Positions 43,501-53,500 of a stretch of 53,765 bases of DNA are shown here, piece after piece. The notes beneath the pieces were generated by a model. The model did not search any database and was not told the origin of the DNA. It was given only the letters and a program-made list of their open reading frames with translations. Location: NCBI GenBank assembly GCA_902597545.1, contig CACJYD010000010.1, positions 1 through 53,765 of the forward strand. The letters are read 5' to 3'. Both the position numbers and the translations under genes were made by a program. How positions within the stretch are numbered: the stretch's first letter is position 1; each line of letters starts with the position of its first letter. This DNA is from an uncultured Bacteroidota bacterium. GTDB lineage: Bacteria; Bacteroidota; Bacteroidia; Flavobacteriales; Flavobacteriaceae.

Positions 43501-46500
43501 GATTTTCCTTCGATAGATTCTGCATGTAAATACATTTTTATTTTTTTATAATTTCTGAGATCTAGATTTATGTTTTTATAAACTGCTCTTGAATCCTTTG
43601 GTTTTAAATCCTGAATTTTAAGAGATAAAGATTGCTCATTTTGTCTTATTATAGAATTATTATTTATAATCTCCTCTCTCTCAACTCCGGGCGGCAAGAC
43701 ATAGTTAACAGGAGACCTGTTTTCATTATCTAAAATGTTAACACTACCAATCTCAAAGTTTGTATCCCTATTAACTGAATTATCATTATTTAATGGTTGA
43801 TTATATCTTTTCCAGTCAGTTTTTACTAAGTCTAAGGTCGCAAATCTAAGAGTAATTGGTTTAGAAAATCCTTTGACAGCTAACCTAATAAATCTTATTG
43901 TTTTTAAATCTGTTATTCCATTGATAGCATTGAAAAAACTACTATATCTAGTTCCCTCATAATATTCAGGAAATATGGGAATCTTAAACTGAATCCACCT
44001 TGATTTAGTAATAGATCCATTTGCAAGCTTTACATTTGAATTTTCCCTAATATCAGAAACAAATGGATGATTTTCCTTTGTGATATTTTTTAGTATAGGT
44101 AATTTATATTCAAAATAACTATCTACTCTATTCATAGTATTATCATTATTTACATCCTCAGTATCTGGAAGAGTAGTTGAACCTCTGTTATTAGAACTAA
44201 CATCTGTAGGTGAATTACCCTGACTTCCATTATAGTTTTTGTACCTATTTAATATACCACCACTTCTTTTTAAATAATATTCATAATTATCACCCGATGG
44301 ATCATTAGGGTTTCCATTACTATAATAAATTAATTCCTCTTCATCACCTAAACCATCATATCCTAAATCTTGTTCTTTTCTTTGATTTGGATTTGAATTA
44401 AATGCATAGACCAATGATTGACTAGTAGGTGTTTTACCCCAATTTGAAGTTTCAAATAAATCTGTTGGTTTAATTGGAAGTCCATTTTCATACTGTTTTT
44501 TCCCATCATTCAATATATCCTCTGAAATATTCCCTAAGTGAAAAACAATTTCGCCAATTTCAAATTCATTTGAATCATAATCCCCAAAATCATCAAGCAT
44601 CCAAAACTGTATATATTCTACATTTGCTTTTTTAAAATTTGTGGTATTAATTGATTTAGTAACAGCGGCCCAATTATTTTTTTTATCAGATAAAAATTCA
44701 TCAGTTGTATTATTATTGTATGGACCTTTTTCATCAGGATAATATGAAAGATCAAAAGTTGTTTGAGATCTCGATTCTCCCTGATACAAGTCTAATTCAG
44801 GAAAAATTTCATCTACATAAATTCTTCTAGTGCTATTTTTAGATACTTCATCAGATGAAATTTCACTTGGGCTTCTATATGAGTAGAAAATTGGATCAAT
44901 ACTATACCAAGATAATTTTGCTCTGTTATACCCAGATTTTAAATTATTTCTTCCAAAATCATAGCCTTTATATCCTACCGGTATACTCGCAAGTTTCCAT
45001 GAATTAACATCTTTTAAATCAATTTTATTTTGAGTGCCTTCAAAGTCATCAATGTAAACGCTTGCTTCATTTTCATAACCTGAAGATCTTGGATTTGATG
45101 AAATTAAATATGCAAATTCGGTTCTTAATGAAATATTTGAAGATGCTTCTGTATTTATATTTGGTAAGATATTTACTAGCCTTGTTAAAACTGGTGCTTC
45201 AGAACTATAAACTGTATTGATTCCAAAAATTGTATTATTAACAGGTTCAATACCATAATTAGCTTTTCTACTTATCGATTTTTCACTTAAATTAATTAGA
45301 GAACCTCCAATTTTGAAATTTGGATTAAATTTATGTTCTACGTTGATTCCCGAAAATCTTCTTTTTTGTTGAGAATAAAATGAATTACTTTCAGATGATA
45401 TTTCTATTGGTATATTTGAATTTCTTAAGGCTTCATTTAAAATCTGAACATCACCTGTTTGATAATTTACTATATAATCAATACCCTCTTGTAAAAGTCT
45501 ACCACCAGCTGTGACAACCACTGAACCCTGTGGAATATTAAATTCTCCTGTTGATATTGATCCATTATCGTTAGAAGATTTGTATTTACCCTTTAAATTA
45601 AACTTATTTTTTTCAATAAACTTTTCAGCTGATGTTTTTCCCCTTGAGTAAAGTTCATGATAAACATATTTTTTTTGATTTTTATTATAAGTTGAAAAAT
45701 CACTATAATCCTCAGAATTTGAATTTCTGAGTTTTTCAAAAAGAAATTCTCCAAAAGGCTCATTGGTGGGAAAAATTAAAAGTCCTTTATCTTTAATAAT
45801 GGTAATTCCCTCAATTGCATCAAAGAAGCCATCACCTCCTTTTTGTATATTTTGATTAACATCAAGCTTATCCAAATCAAATAGATTTAATAACCTAATC
45901 TTTTCTAAATTTTCTGGCCATGATTCATTATCAATTGGTAAAATATAATTTAGCGAGGTGGGATCATTATAAAATATATTTAATTTAAAATCATCAGTAT
46001 TTACTTGATATGACCCTAAATCATATATATTTTTCATCATGAGTTTAAAAACAGGTTGGCTAACATCATTCAAATTACTTTTTAACATTTTTAAAATTAA
46101 TGCTGAATTAGAGGTCGTAAAGCTGGAATCTGTGGGGTCTGATGAGAACTCACCGACTTGGAAAACTTTTCCTTGATAAGTATACTGAAATGCTATACCA
46201 AGTATTTCATCATTGTTTAAAGATTGGTTAAGTGAAATAAATCCAAGCTTTTGATTAATTGTGTATTCACTTTCATTCAATTTACGAGCATTTTCTAATA
46301 TCGTATAGTCTCTGCCCTCAAAAATTTGGTCAGAATACTGAGAAAATCCGCTATTTACAGTTGAGATGTTTCTAATATTGTCATTTAAAAAATTAAAATT
46401 AATTTGATTTGGATCAAATTTATTTAATGAGTTATCAGGATTATTATTAATATTATTAGAAGTAAAAAAATCATCGGCAAAATCATCAATTCTAGTAAAA

Positions 46501-47570
46501 TTTGGATCAACTTCCGCTAAATCTTGCAATGCAACAACACTTCTAACATTATCTGTTTCATTTGTTTGATTAGTAATCCATATCTCAATCCTGGTGATAT
46601 TAACTGGAGAATTTACATATGGATACGATTCTAAAAATTGATCAAAGTTTTTTCTAAAAAAATGAGATAAGAAAAAATGTCTATTGCTATCGTAATCTAG
46701 TGGAAAAAATGAGAATTCGTTAAAGGCTCCACTTGTATTGGCGGTAATTGTTGAGGACTGAGATCTTTGTTCAGAAATAACTGCATCAATTGTTGTTGCA
46801 CCAAATTTCAATTGTGTCTTAAAACCAAACAGACTTTGAGCTCCATTAATCAATGATCCACTAATTGGCATGCTAACATTACCCAACTCAACTTTTTGAA
46901 TAATATCATCTTCATCTGGTGTATAATCTAATTTTAATAAATTTTGAAAATCAAATGTTGATTGTGAGTCATAATTAGCATTTATATTTAACTTATTGCC
47001 AATCTTTCCATTTAAACTCAGTGATATTGCCTGATTAAAATCTAGATTTATATTGCTTTGATTTCTAACTGGAATGGATGGATTGTCTCTCTTTAAATAT
47101 CTTGCACCAATATCAATACCAATAGAACCTTGAGGATTTAATTCAATTTCATTACCTCCAAATAAGGATTCAAAAAAATTTGAGTTTACATACAGATTAG
47201 GCAATAAATTTCTTTTTTCATCATCTCTATTTGGGTCTTGTAAAATTGATACTTGTTCATTAAAATAATTTTTAATGAAATTATTTTTAAATAAATTTCT
47301 GTACTCTTGCGGTGTTAATGTAATGGGGAGTTTATAGTCAATTTCCCCTATTTTACTTTGATAAATGTACAAATTTGATTCTTGGTCATATATATATTTA
47401 GAAACTACAGAACTAGGAATCTTTAATTTAAATTCTCCAATATAAACAGTATTATTTATTGTATCTAAACTTATTCTATTCTGACTGTAAGTTGTCAGAA
47501 ATAGTGAAAAAAAAACAATAAAAAAAACTGCTCTAAATCGAACTACGCTATTTTTGAACAATAAATCCAA
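40533..47570 (-). CDS. sprA: Type IX secretion/gliding motility barrel protein SprA
   Basis: 2345 aa, matching the exceptional size of SprA (about 2300-2500), the giant outer-membrane barrel that is the translocon of the type IX secretion system. A signal peptide (about 1-29, ending TYSQ) is followed by IGDIDYKLP-like SprA repeats and long Tyr/Asn/Phe-rich barrel strands to the C terminus (RSGFTLRYSFGN). Diagnostic parts include NPQGSIGIDIGARYLKRDNP and YIDDFEGTQNKIDLKDVNSW. The start seems to be TTG (47568-47570), with another TTG three codons on. The large secreted protein at the right edge is a plausible client. Confidence 0.93.
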   Translation of the reverse strand: MDLLFKNSVVRFRAVFFIVFFSLFLTTYSQNRISLDTINNTVYIGEFKLKIPSSVVSKYIYDQESNLYIYQSKIGEIDYKLPITLTPQEYRNLFKNNFIKNYFNEQVSILQDPNRDDEKRNLLPNLYVNSNFFESLFGGNEIELNPQGSIGIDIGARYLKRDNPSIPVRNQSNINLDFNQAISLSLNGKIGNKLNINANYDSQSTFDFQNLLKLDYTPDEDDIIQKVELGNVSMPISGSLINGAQSLFGFKTQLKFGATTIDAVISEQRSQSSTITANTSGAFNEFSFFPLDYDSNRHFFLSHFFRKNFDQFLESYPYVNSPVNITRIEIWITNQTNETDNVRSVVALQDLAEVDPNFTRIDDFADDFFTSNNINNNPDNSLNKFDPNQINFNFLNDNIRNISTVNSGFSQYSDQIFEGRDYTILENARKLNESEYTINQKLGFISLNQSLNNDEILGIAFQYTYQGKVFQVGEFSSDPTDSSFTTSNSALILKMLKSNLNDVSQPVFKLMMKNIYDLGSYQVNTDDFKLNIFYNDPTSLNYILPIDNESWPENLEKIRLLNLFDLDKLDVNQNIQKGGDGFFDAIEGITIIKDKGLLIFPTNEPFGEFLFEKLRNSNSEDYSDFSTYNKNQKKYVYHELYSRGKTSAEKFIEKNKFNLKGKYKSSNDNGSISTGEFNIPQGSVVVTAGGRLLQEGIDYIVNYQTGDVQILNEALRNSNIPIEISSESNSFYSQQKRRFSGINVEHKFNPNFKIGGSLINLSEKSISRKANYGIEPVNNTIFGINTVYSSEAPVLTRLVNILPNINTEASSNISLRTEFAYLISSNPRSSGYENEASVYIDDFEGTQNKIDLKDVNSWKLASIPVGYKGYDFGRNNLKSGYNRAKLSWYSIDPIFYSYRSPSEISSDEVSKNSTRRIYVDEIFPELDLYQGESRSQTTFDLSYYPDEKGPYNNNTTDEFLSDKKNNWAAVTKSINTTNFKKANVEYIQFWMLDDFGDYDSNEFEIGEIVFHLGNISEDILNDGKKQYENGLPIKPTDLFETSNWGKTPTSQSLVYAFNSNPNQRKEQDLGYDGLGDEEELIYYSNGNPNDPSGDNYEYYLKRSGGILNRYKNYNGSQGNSPTDVSSNNRGSTTLPDTEDVNNDNTMNRVDSYFEYKLPILKNITKENHPFVSDIRENSNVKLANGSITKSRWIQFKIPIFPEYYEGTRYSSFFNAINGITDLKTIRFIRLAVKGFSKPITLRFATLDLVKTDWKRYNQPLNNDNSVNRDTNFEIGSVNILDNENRSPVNYVLPPGVEREEIINNNSIIRQNEQSLSLKIQDLKPKDSRAVYKNINLDLRNYKKIKMYLHAESIEGKSPLPGDGADEKYDERLVAFLRFGNDINENYYQIEVPLKPTSYNLGQSNRYSPEKVWQPESNSIDFNLEKFLEIKLKLISKRTQFNDAIYFDNDLNMIDEFSPISNLPGQKKYKFSIKGNPSLGRIKTITLGLKNPSEKIGNNLSGEVWFNELRLSEIDGNGGWSAVANFDANLADFANVAFSGRMSTDGFGSVDKSPNETSNENYSQYSFISNVNAGQLFPEKWGLQIPLSYTYSQELTKSKYDSYYNDIDLDKILEITENRDSVLNQSRLVSNSKSFSILGLSKRKTNDKKPKLYDIENINLSYTYSENNYRDFEMEYSNKKMVIANAQYSYNFNNLNIYPFEKFLENKDSKYLKWLKEFNFNPLPNSLTFSGNFNRSLFKQKFREINYSGIISENQIPIPEFTQSKFMFDWLLSISHNLSKSLILNYNASNSSLIPSFTDGINTTERNRLELFEKFFNVGEPNFYNQNFTANYNLPISNFPFLDFIDANYSYNGNFNWQRGSDILNNVTDQFGNKLGRVNTIQNSNNQTLNLAVNLDKLYRQINFQKNNFLFNFLTSIKRVRTTYSENSGKVLPGYIPSIGFLGTLKPSFGFVFGSQKDIRYEIAKNGWLTTFNSFNQQFQKVYNSKFDLSAEIELFKNLKIDLNANRTYSNNFSENYSIIENNYNAINGSFYGNFSISSNMLRTSFKDRSVEFSNDFENFKKNRIQIANRLISLKNLGNVSYDSDGFPLGFSKESQAVLIPSFLSAYTGIDVSRVSLTPITSNPKLNWTLQYDGLEKLFDKVFSRVSIQHGYRSNFTINNFNYNLNFTQNGIDNSGNYFDKIIFSNINLVEQFNPLVRLDFELKNSLRIIFDVIKDRAVSLSLANNLITESWGNEYTLGMGYRIKNLRLRSNLASNGNNFVGDLNAKVDLNLRKNITVIRNLEIDDNKVSAGQSIFSLKLSADYALSKSFSTIFFYDHLFSKYEISTAFPQTNIRSGFTLRYSFGN

Positions 47571-47574
47571 GAAA

Positions 47575-48153
47575 TTATAATTTGTTTAAAGCCTTTTTTA
47601 TTAAAGTCTCAACATTTATACCAGGATTTTCAGATATGATTTGTGATAAAATTTTACTAGTTTGTTTTTGAGAGTATCCTAGTACTTCTAAGGCAGAAGC
47701 CGCCTCTGTTGATTCATTACTCAGTGAAAAATGTTCATTATCAGATTCATCAAGCATCATAACTTTATCCTTAAGTTCAAGTATAACTCTTTGTGCAGTT
47801 TTAGTACCAATTCCTTTAATAGATTGTATAATTTGAACACTATCACTCATTATTGCAGAAATAATCTCACCTGGACTCAAAGAAGATAACATCATTCTAG
47901 CAGTACTCGCACCAACCCCAGAAACGGATATTAACAATTTAAATAGACTTCGCTCAGATTTTTTAAAAAATCCATATAAACTATGAGAATCCTCTTTTAT
48001 AATTAAATGTGTAAATAGCTTGATATTTTCATCATCACCAATTTGAGAATAAGTATTCAATGATATGTTTATACTATATCCTATTCCATTACAGTCAATA
48101 ACAAGTTCTGTTGGGGATTTTTCAATTAATCTTCCTTTGATTTGAGTTATCAT
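47575..48153 (-). CDS. ruvA: Holliday junction branch-migration protein RuvA
   Basis: 192 aa. The N-terminal OB domain (ITQIKGRLIEKSPTELVIDC), two helix-hairpin-helix motifs (LLISVSGVGASTARMML and IIQSIKGIGTKTAQRVILEL) and a C-terminal RuvB-binding domain (EALEVLGY-type, here ALEVLGYSQKQTSK) are present. It binds four-way junctions as a tetramer and recruits RuvB. It lies between maeB (9 bases) and sprA (4 bases). Confidence 0.95.
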   Translation of the reverse strand: MITQIKGRLIEKSPTELVIDCNGIGYSINISLNTYSQIGDDENIKLFTHLIIKEDSHSLYGFFKKSERSLFKLLISVSGVGASTARMMLSSLSPGEIISAIMSDSVQIIQSIKGIGTKTAQRVILELKDKVMMLDESDNEHFSLSNESTEAASALEVLGYSQKQTSKILSQIISENPGINVETLIKKALNKL

Positions 48154-48162
48154 TCTGTAAAT

Positions 48163-50436
48163 TTATTGATTTCTTGATTGCGCATCAATTACAGCGATTG
48201 CAGACATATTTACAATTTCCTCAACGCTTGGTTTTAACTGCAAAATATGTACTGCCTTATCCAACCCCATTATTATTGGACCAATTGATTTAGCACCATC
48301 AATCTCTTTAATCACTTTATAAGTTATATTAGCAGAATCCAAGTTAGGAAAAACTAAAATATTTACTTTTTGATTTCCAAGCTTTGATTCCTCAAACTTA
48401 TTTGTTAGCATAAGCTTATTTAAAGCGAAGTCTGACTGAATTGGTCCATCCACAATCATGTTCGGATGACTTCTTCTCAAAAATTTTACAGCATTTTCAA
48501 CTTTATTAGCCATTGGGTGACTTGAAGATCCAAAATTTGAGAATGAAAGCATTGCAATAACAGGATTATATCCAAACATTTTGGCTGTATTTGCAGTCAT
48601 AATTGAAATATATGCTAATTCATTGTAAGAAGGATTAATATTTATTGAAGTATCACTTAAAAAAATAGGACCTTTACTTGTAAGCATTAAGTTTGTAGCT
48701 GCTATTTTTCTAACTCCTTTTCCTTTACCGATTACTTTAAGAATAGGCTTAATTACTTCCGGATAACTCCTTGAGTAACCTGATACTAAAGCATCGGCCT
48801 CACCTAGTTTAACCATCATTGAAGCAAAATAATCTCTTGTCCTTAAAAGTTTTACAGCTTGACTTAATGTTAAACCTTTATCTTTTCTTTGTTTATAGAA
48901 AATTTTTCCAAATCTTTTAATTTTATTTTTTGACTTATCTAAGCTTAGATCAATTATTTTTAGTTTATGCTCAAAATCAATTTCCTTCATTAATTTTTTG
49001 ATCCTATCAACTCTACCCATTAATATAGGTTCTGCAATACCCTCCTCATAAACTATTTGTGCAGCTTTCAATACATCTAATCTGTCAGCCTCTGTGTAAA
49101 TAATTTTTTTAGGATCTAATTTTGCTTTTGCTCTTATAAGACGAATAATTCGATCATCATTACCTTTTCTTTTATCTAAATCGCGAGAATATTTATCCCA
49201 ATTTTCAATTGAAATCGAAGCTACACCAGAATCAATAGCAGCTTTAGCAACTGCAACAGGAACAGTTGAAATTAATCTTGGATCAAATGGCTTTGGTATG
49301 ATATAATCTTTTCCAAATGATAATTTTTTTTCTTTATAAATTATGTTGACATATTCTGGCACAGGTTCTTTAGCTAATTTGGCCAAAGAATAAACGGCCG
49401 CCATTTTCATTTCCTCATTAATTTTTGTTGCTCTAACGTCTAATGCTCCACGAAAAATAAATGGAAAACCTAAAACATTATTTACCTGGTTTGGATGATC
49501 ACTTCTTCCAGTTGCCATTATAATATCATCTCTTGTCCTCACAGCTACTTTATAACTAATTTCTGGGTCTGGATTAGCCATTGCAAAGACAATAGGATTT
49601 TTATTCATTGATAATAACATTTCCTTTGTCATCATATCAGCCTTTGAAAGTCCAATAAAAACATCGCTCCCATTGATAGCATCTGCCAAAGATTCAATTT
49701 CGATATTTTGAGATGAGAATAATTTTTTTTCTCGGCTTAGATTTTTTCTTTTAATATTTATCAAACCTTTGCTATCAAACATTAATATATTTTTCTTTTT
49801 TACACCCAAAGATTTATACATTTTAGCACACGATATGGCAGCAGCACCTGCACCACAAATTACCATCTTAATTCCTCCAATTTTTTTATTGGCTAGTTCT
49901 AATGCATTTATAAGAGCAGCTCCTGATATTATAGCGGTGCCATGCTGATCATCATGCATGACTGGAATATCCAGTTCATCAACTAATCTTCTTTCAATTT
50001 CAAATGCCTCAGGAGCTTTTATGTCTTCCAGGTTAATACCACCAAACGTTGGGGAAATATTCTTAACAGTTTCTATAAACTCATCAATATTTTTCGTGTC
50101 AATTTCAATATCAAAAACATCAATATCAGCAAAAATTTTAAATAATAGTCCTTTCCCTTCCATAACTGGTTTAGAAGCTAATGGACCAATGTCACCTAAG
50201 CCTAAGACAGCTGTTCCATTGGAAATAACAGCTACTAAGTTTGATTTAGAGGTGTATTTATATACATCCTCAGGATTTTTATCAATTTCCAAACATGGGT
50301 GTGCAACACCGGGTGAATAAGCTAAAGACAAATCTGTTTGTGATCTGTAATTTTTTGATGGAACAACATTAATTTTTCCTGGTTTTGGCTTTGAATGATA
50401 TATTAAAGCCTCTCTTCTTTTTCTTTCATTGCTCAT
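48163..50436 (-). CDS. maeB: NADP-dependent malic enzyme with phosphotransacetylase-like domain
   Basis: 757 aa, the MaeB length. Residues about 1-420 form the malic enzyme: LSLAYSPGVAHPCLEI, MEGKGLLFKIFADIDVFDIE, MHDDQHGTAIISGAAL and the Rossmann VICGAGAAAISCAKMY. Residues about 430-757 resemble phosphate acetyltransferase but act as a regulatory or oligomerisation domain in MaeB. It converts malate to pyruvate and CO2 with NADPH. It is first in the minus-strand run maeB-ruvA-sprA-gcvH. Confidence 0.93.
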   Translation of the reverse strand: MSNERKRREALIYHSKPKPGKINVVPSKNYRSQTDLSLAYSPGVAHPCLEIDKNPEDVYKYTSKSNLVAVISNGTAVLGLGDIGPLASKPVMEGKGLLFKIFADIDVFDIEIDTKNIDEFIETVKNISPTFGGINLEDIKAPEAFEIERRLVDELDIPVMHDDQHGTAIISGAALINALELANKKIGGIKMVICGAGAAAISCAKMYKSLGVKKKNILMFDSKGLINIKRKNLSREKKLFSSQNIEIESLADAINGSDVFIGLSKADMMTKEMLLSMNKNPIVFAMANPDPEISYKVAVRTRDDIIMATGRSDHPNQVNNVLGFPFIFRGALDVRATKINEEMKMAAVYSLAKLAKEPVPEYVNIIYKEKKLSFGKDYIIPKPFDPRLISTVPVAVAKAAIDSGVASISIENWDKYSRDLDKRKGNDDRIIRLIRAKAKLDPKKIIYTEADRLDVLKAAQIVYEEGIAEPILMGRVDRIKKLMKEIDFEHKLKIIDLSLDKSKNKIKRFGKIFYKQRKDKGLTLSQAVKLLRTRDYFASMMVKLGEADALVSGYSRSYPEVIKPILKVIGKGKGVRKIAATNLMLTSKGPIFLSDTSININPSYNELAYISIMTANTAKMFGYNPVIAMLSFSNFGSSSHPMANKVENAVKFLRRSHPNMIVDGPIQSDFALNKLMLTNKFEESKLGNQKVNILVFPNLDSANITYKVIKEIDGAKSIGPIIMGLDKAVHILQLKPSVEEIVNMSAIAVIDAQSRNQ

Positions 50437-50470
50437 ATTTCTTAATTAAAGTATTTTGAGTATGAATAGT

Positions 50471-50478
50471 CAAATGTA
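50471..50478 (-). promoter_or_regulatory. Candidate -7 element for maeB-ruvA-sprA (TACATTTG)
   Basis: On the minus strand TACATTTG matches TAnnTTTG exactly and lies 34 bases ahead of the maeB ATG. The -33 region has no clear TTTG. The octamer is the same as the one before tRNA-Gly. Confidence 0.55.
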
Positions 50479-50542
50479 TCATTTAAAGTTAAAATGTTTG
50501 GCTTGTTTTTTGAAATATTTAATAACAATGACTATAAAATAG

Positions 50543-50574
50543 TTTATGTGATTAAACCTTTTAATCTATATTTA
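50543..50574 (+). promoter_or_regulatory. Weak candidate promoter of the surface protein gene
   Basis: TTTA (50543-50546) and TATATTTA (50567-50574) are 20 bases apart, each one mismatch from the TTTG / TAnnTTTG consensus. Transcription would begin about 2-4 bases before the GTG at 50583, giving an almost leaderless message. Confidence 0.35.
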
Positions 50575-50582
50575 CGTGCGCT

Positions 50583-53500
50583 GTGAAAAAAATTCTAAAA
50601 ATAATATCCTTAATCATATTTCTAATCATTTCTGAATTTGGATATTCACAGCTTAGTAAAATTCATTATATACCCCCACTTAGCACTTCTACAAATGGTA
50701 ATAACCCTCCAAATGAACAGTGGTTTCACATATCAACACCGAGTGAAAACCCAGTAAATTTTACTATAAAAAGAGGTGATGGTTCAGCTTATTATTCAGA
50801 TACTGTTTCAAATGCCAATCCATGGACAGCCAGAGCTAATCCTTCAAATGGTAATACTGATTTTGACAGATATGGATATCTATTTGCATCTGAAAATGAG
50901 ACCGAACAGGCTCTAACATTACATGGATTTATTATCGAAGCAGAACAGGAAATTTATGTGTCCACAAGATTTATAAGTCAAAGTAATAATCACGGAGGTG
51001 CATTAGTCAGTAAAGGAGAGTCTGCTTTAGGATACAGATTTTGGGCTGGTTCCTTACAAGTTGGAGGAAATGGTCATATGAGTTTTTTATCTCTTATGGC
51101 AACAGAGGATAATACCTCAGTAACTGTAACTCTTCCGAATGGAATAAATACCTTGTCTGGTCAAACGGGAACAATTACTATAAGTCCACTTGGAAGAGGT
51201 CAATCTTATGTAATTGCAGTAGAAAATAGTACCAACGGTATTATTGGCTCTTTAATAGAATCCAACAAACCTATTGTTGTAAACTCAGGATCAGGTGTGG
51301 GATCTTTTGCTGTTGGTACTGCTGGTGGTCAAGATTTTGGTGTTGATCAGCTAGTTGGGGCAGAGTTAGTTGGATCAGAATATATTTTTGTTAAAGGTAA
51401 TGGAAATAATTCTTGGGAAAATGTTCTATTAATTGCTGACCAAAATAATACAGAAATAAATATTAATGGATCTCCATATACATTAAATGGCAACCAAGTC
51501 ACTTTAAATGAAGGAGATTATTTAATTATTGAAGGTGATAAATATGTAAATCGAAATATGTACGTAAGTACTAATAATAAAGATGATAAGCTTTTTGCAT
51601 TTCAAGGATTAGGAGATGTGTATCAGGGCTTCAATGGTCAGTATCCTGCTGCGAACCAAGGAATGGTTTTCGTACCTCCACTTAGTTGTGGTACAAGTGG
51701 TAATGTAAATAACATTGCAGATATTGACAGAGTTGGTGAAGGTAATGGGAGTATATTTGATGATAATGCTCAGGTTAGTTTTGTAACGACAAAAGGATCA
51801 ACAGTATTTGTAAATGGAGCTCAAATTAATGAGGCAGATAATAATGTTACAAGAAATGATGTACTTGGTAATAATAATTATGAATCTTACATTGTCACAA
51901 ACTTAAGTGGTAATATCAGAGTTGAAAGCAATGGTGAAATGTATGTTTCATATTACAATACTAATGGAGCGGCATCAACTGCTGGTTTTTATTCCGGTTT
52001 TACTAAAGCGCCTAAATTTGATATTACATCTGAATTTCAAGCAAAAGGAAATTGTGTTAATGAAGATGGATCATCCAATATCGTTCTAACGGCTGAAGGT
52101 TCATTCACATCATACTTGTGGGAAATCAAAAATAATGACGGGACATTTAGACCAGCACCAGGAAATTCGACATCAACAACCTATACTCCAACTGAATCAG
52201 GGACTTATAGACTTAAAGGTATCTTAGAGTGTGATATTGAATTAAATTCTGATGAAATTCCTATTAGTATTTGTGCAACAGACTCTGATAATGATGGTAT
52301 TATTGATAATATTGATTTAGATTTAGACAACGATGGAATTCTAAACTCAGTTGAATCAGCTGGTAGTGGTCTTATTGATTTTACTAACCTAGAAAGCCCA
52401 GTAATCAATATTAATCAAGGTGCTGCAACGGGCACATCAATTAATGGAGTTATTTCAGGAACTATTGTAAAAACCAGAGATGATCATTCAATAACAGCAA
52501 CCGCAAATGGATTTGAATCACAACTTGAAGCTGGTGCAGATCAGGAGTTAAAGTACACATTGAATTTTAGTGAAAAACTTAATATACTTTTTAAAGATTC
52601 TGGTCAGACAGCTGCTATTGTTGATGGTGAAAGTTTCGTTTTAAAAAGTCTTCCTGGAACTACTAATATTACCCTTTTAGACCCAAATGACGATTTATAT
52701 ATTGATACAGATTATGATGGTACATATGAAGACAATACACTACAGTATACGTCTAATGAAATTAGATTTAAGTTTAAATCTAGGGCAAACCCAACATATG
52801 AATTTTATTCATACCAAATTGATGGAATTGAATTAATACACAAATTAAATAACCTTGGAAGTAATAGTGAAAGTATATTAGTGCCAAGTGTGCTAGTAGT
52901 TGATTATAAATTAGATACTGATGGAGATGAAATTTCTGATTATAACGATGCTGACAGCGATAATGATGGTTGCTGGGATGTCGTAGAAGCTGGTTATCTT
53001 TCAGAGGATGTTGATGGAATATATGGACCTGAGCCCCCTCCAAATTCTAATTTACCTAATATTACCAGTGGAACCGTTGATGACAGAGGAAGAATTATTA
53101 ATGATGATTATGATTATAATGATGAACCGAATAGCTATGTAGATGATGGTGGTAACAAGATTTTCTTTTTTCAAGAAGAATCCACTGCTCCAGTTATTGA
53201 TATTGAACCAGTTTCTTCGATAGCTTGTTATGTTGGTGCACCAGCTGAATTTGAGGTGTCAGCACAGTCTAATCAAAAAATAAACTACTCATGGCAATTA
53301 AGTACGGACAATGGTATATCATGGTCGGACCTACAAAATGACGATACATATTCTGGCGTTGATACTAATAAATTGACAATCACATCCACATCACTTTCAA
53401 TGAATGGATACTTATACAGAATAAAAATAAATTCAGATTTCTATGCATGCTTCGTATACTCTGATGACAGCGCTGAACTTAAAGTAGAAGAGGAACTACC

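Larger units (their letters stand above)
50437..50582. other. 146-base divergent intergenic region between maeB and the surface protein
   Basis: This is the longest gap without any RNA or protein gene. It contains a promoter-like element for each side: TACATTTG for maeB, and for the plus strand TTTA (50543-50546), 20 bases, TATATTTA (50567-50574). I see no hairpin, RNA gene or repeat in it. Confidence 0.6.

Noticed and set aside
49958-50320. 120-aa antisense open frame within maeB
   Set aside because: It overlaps the conserved malic-enzyme domain and resembles low-complexity Ser/Ile shadow sequence.
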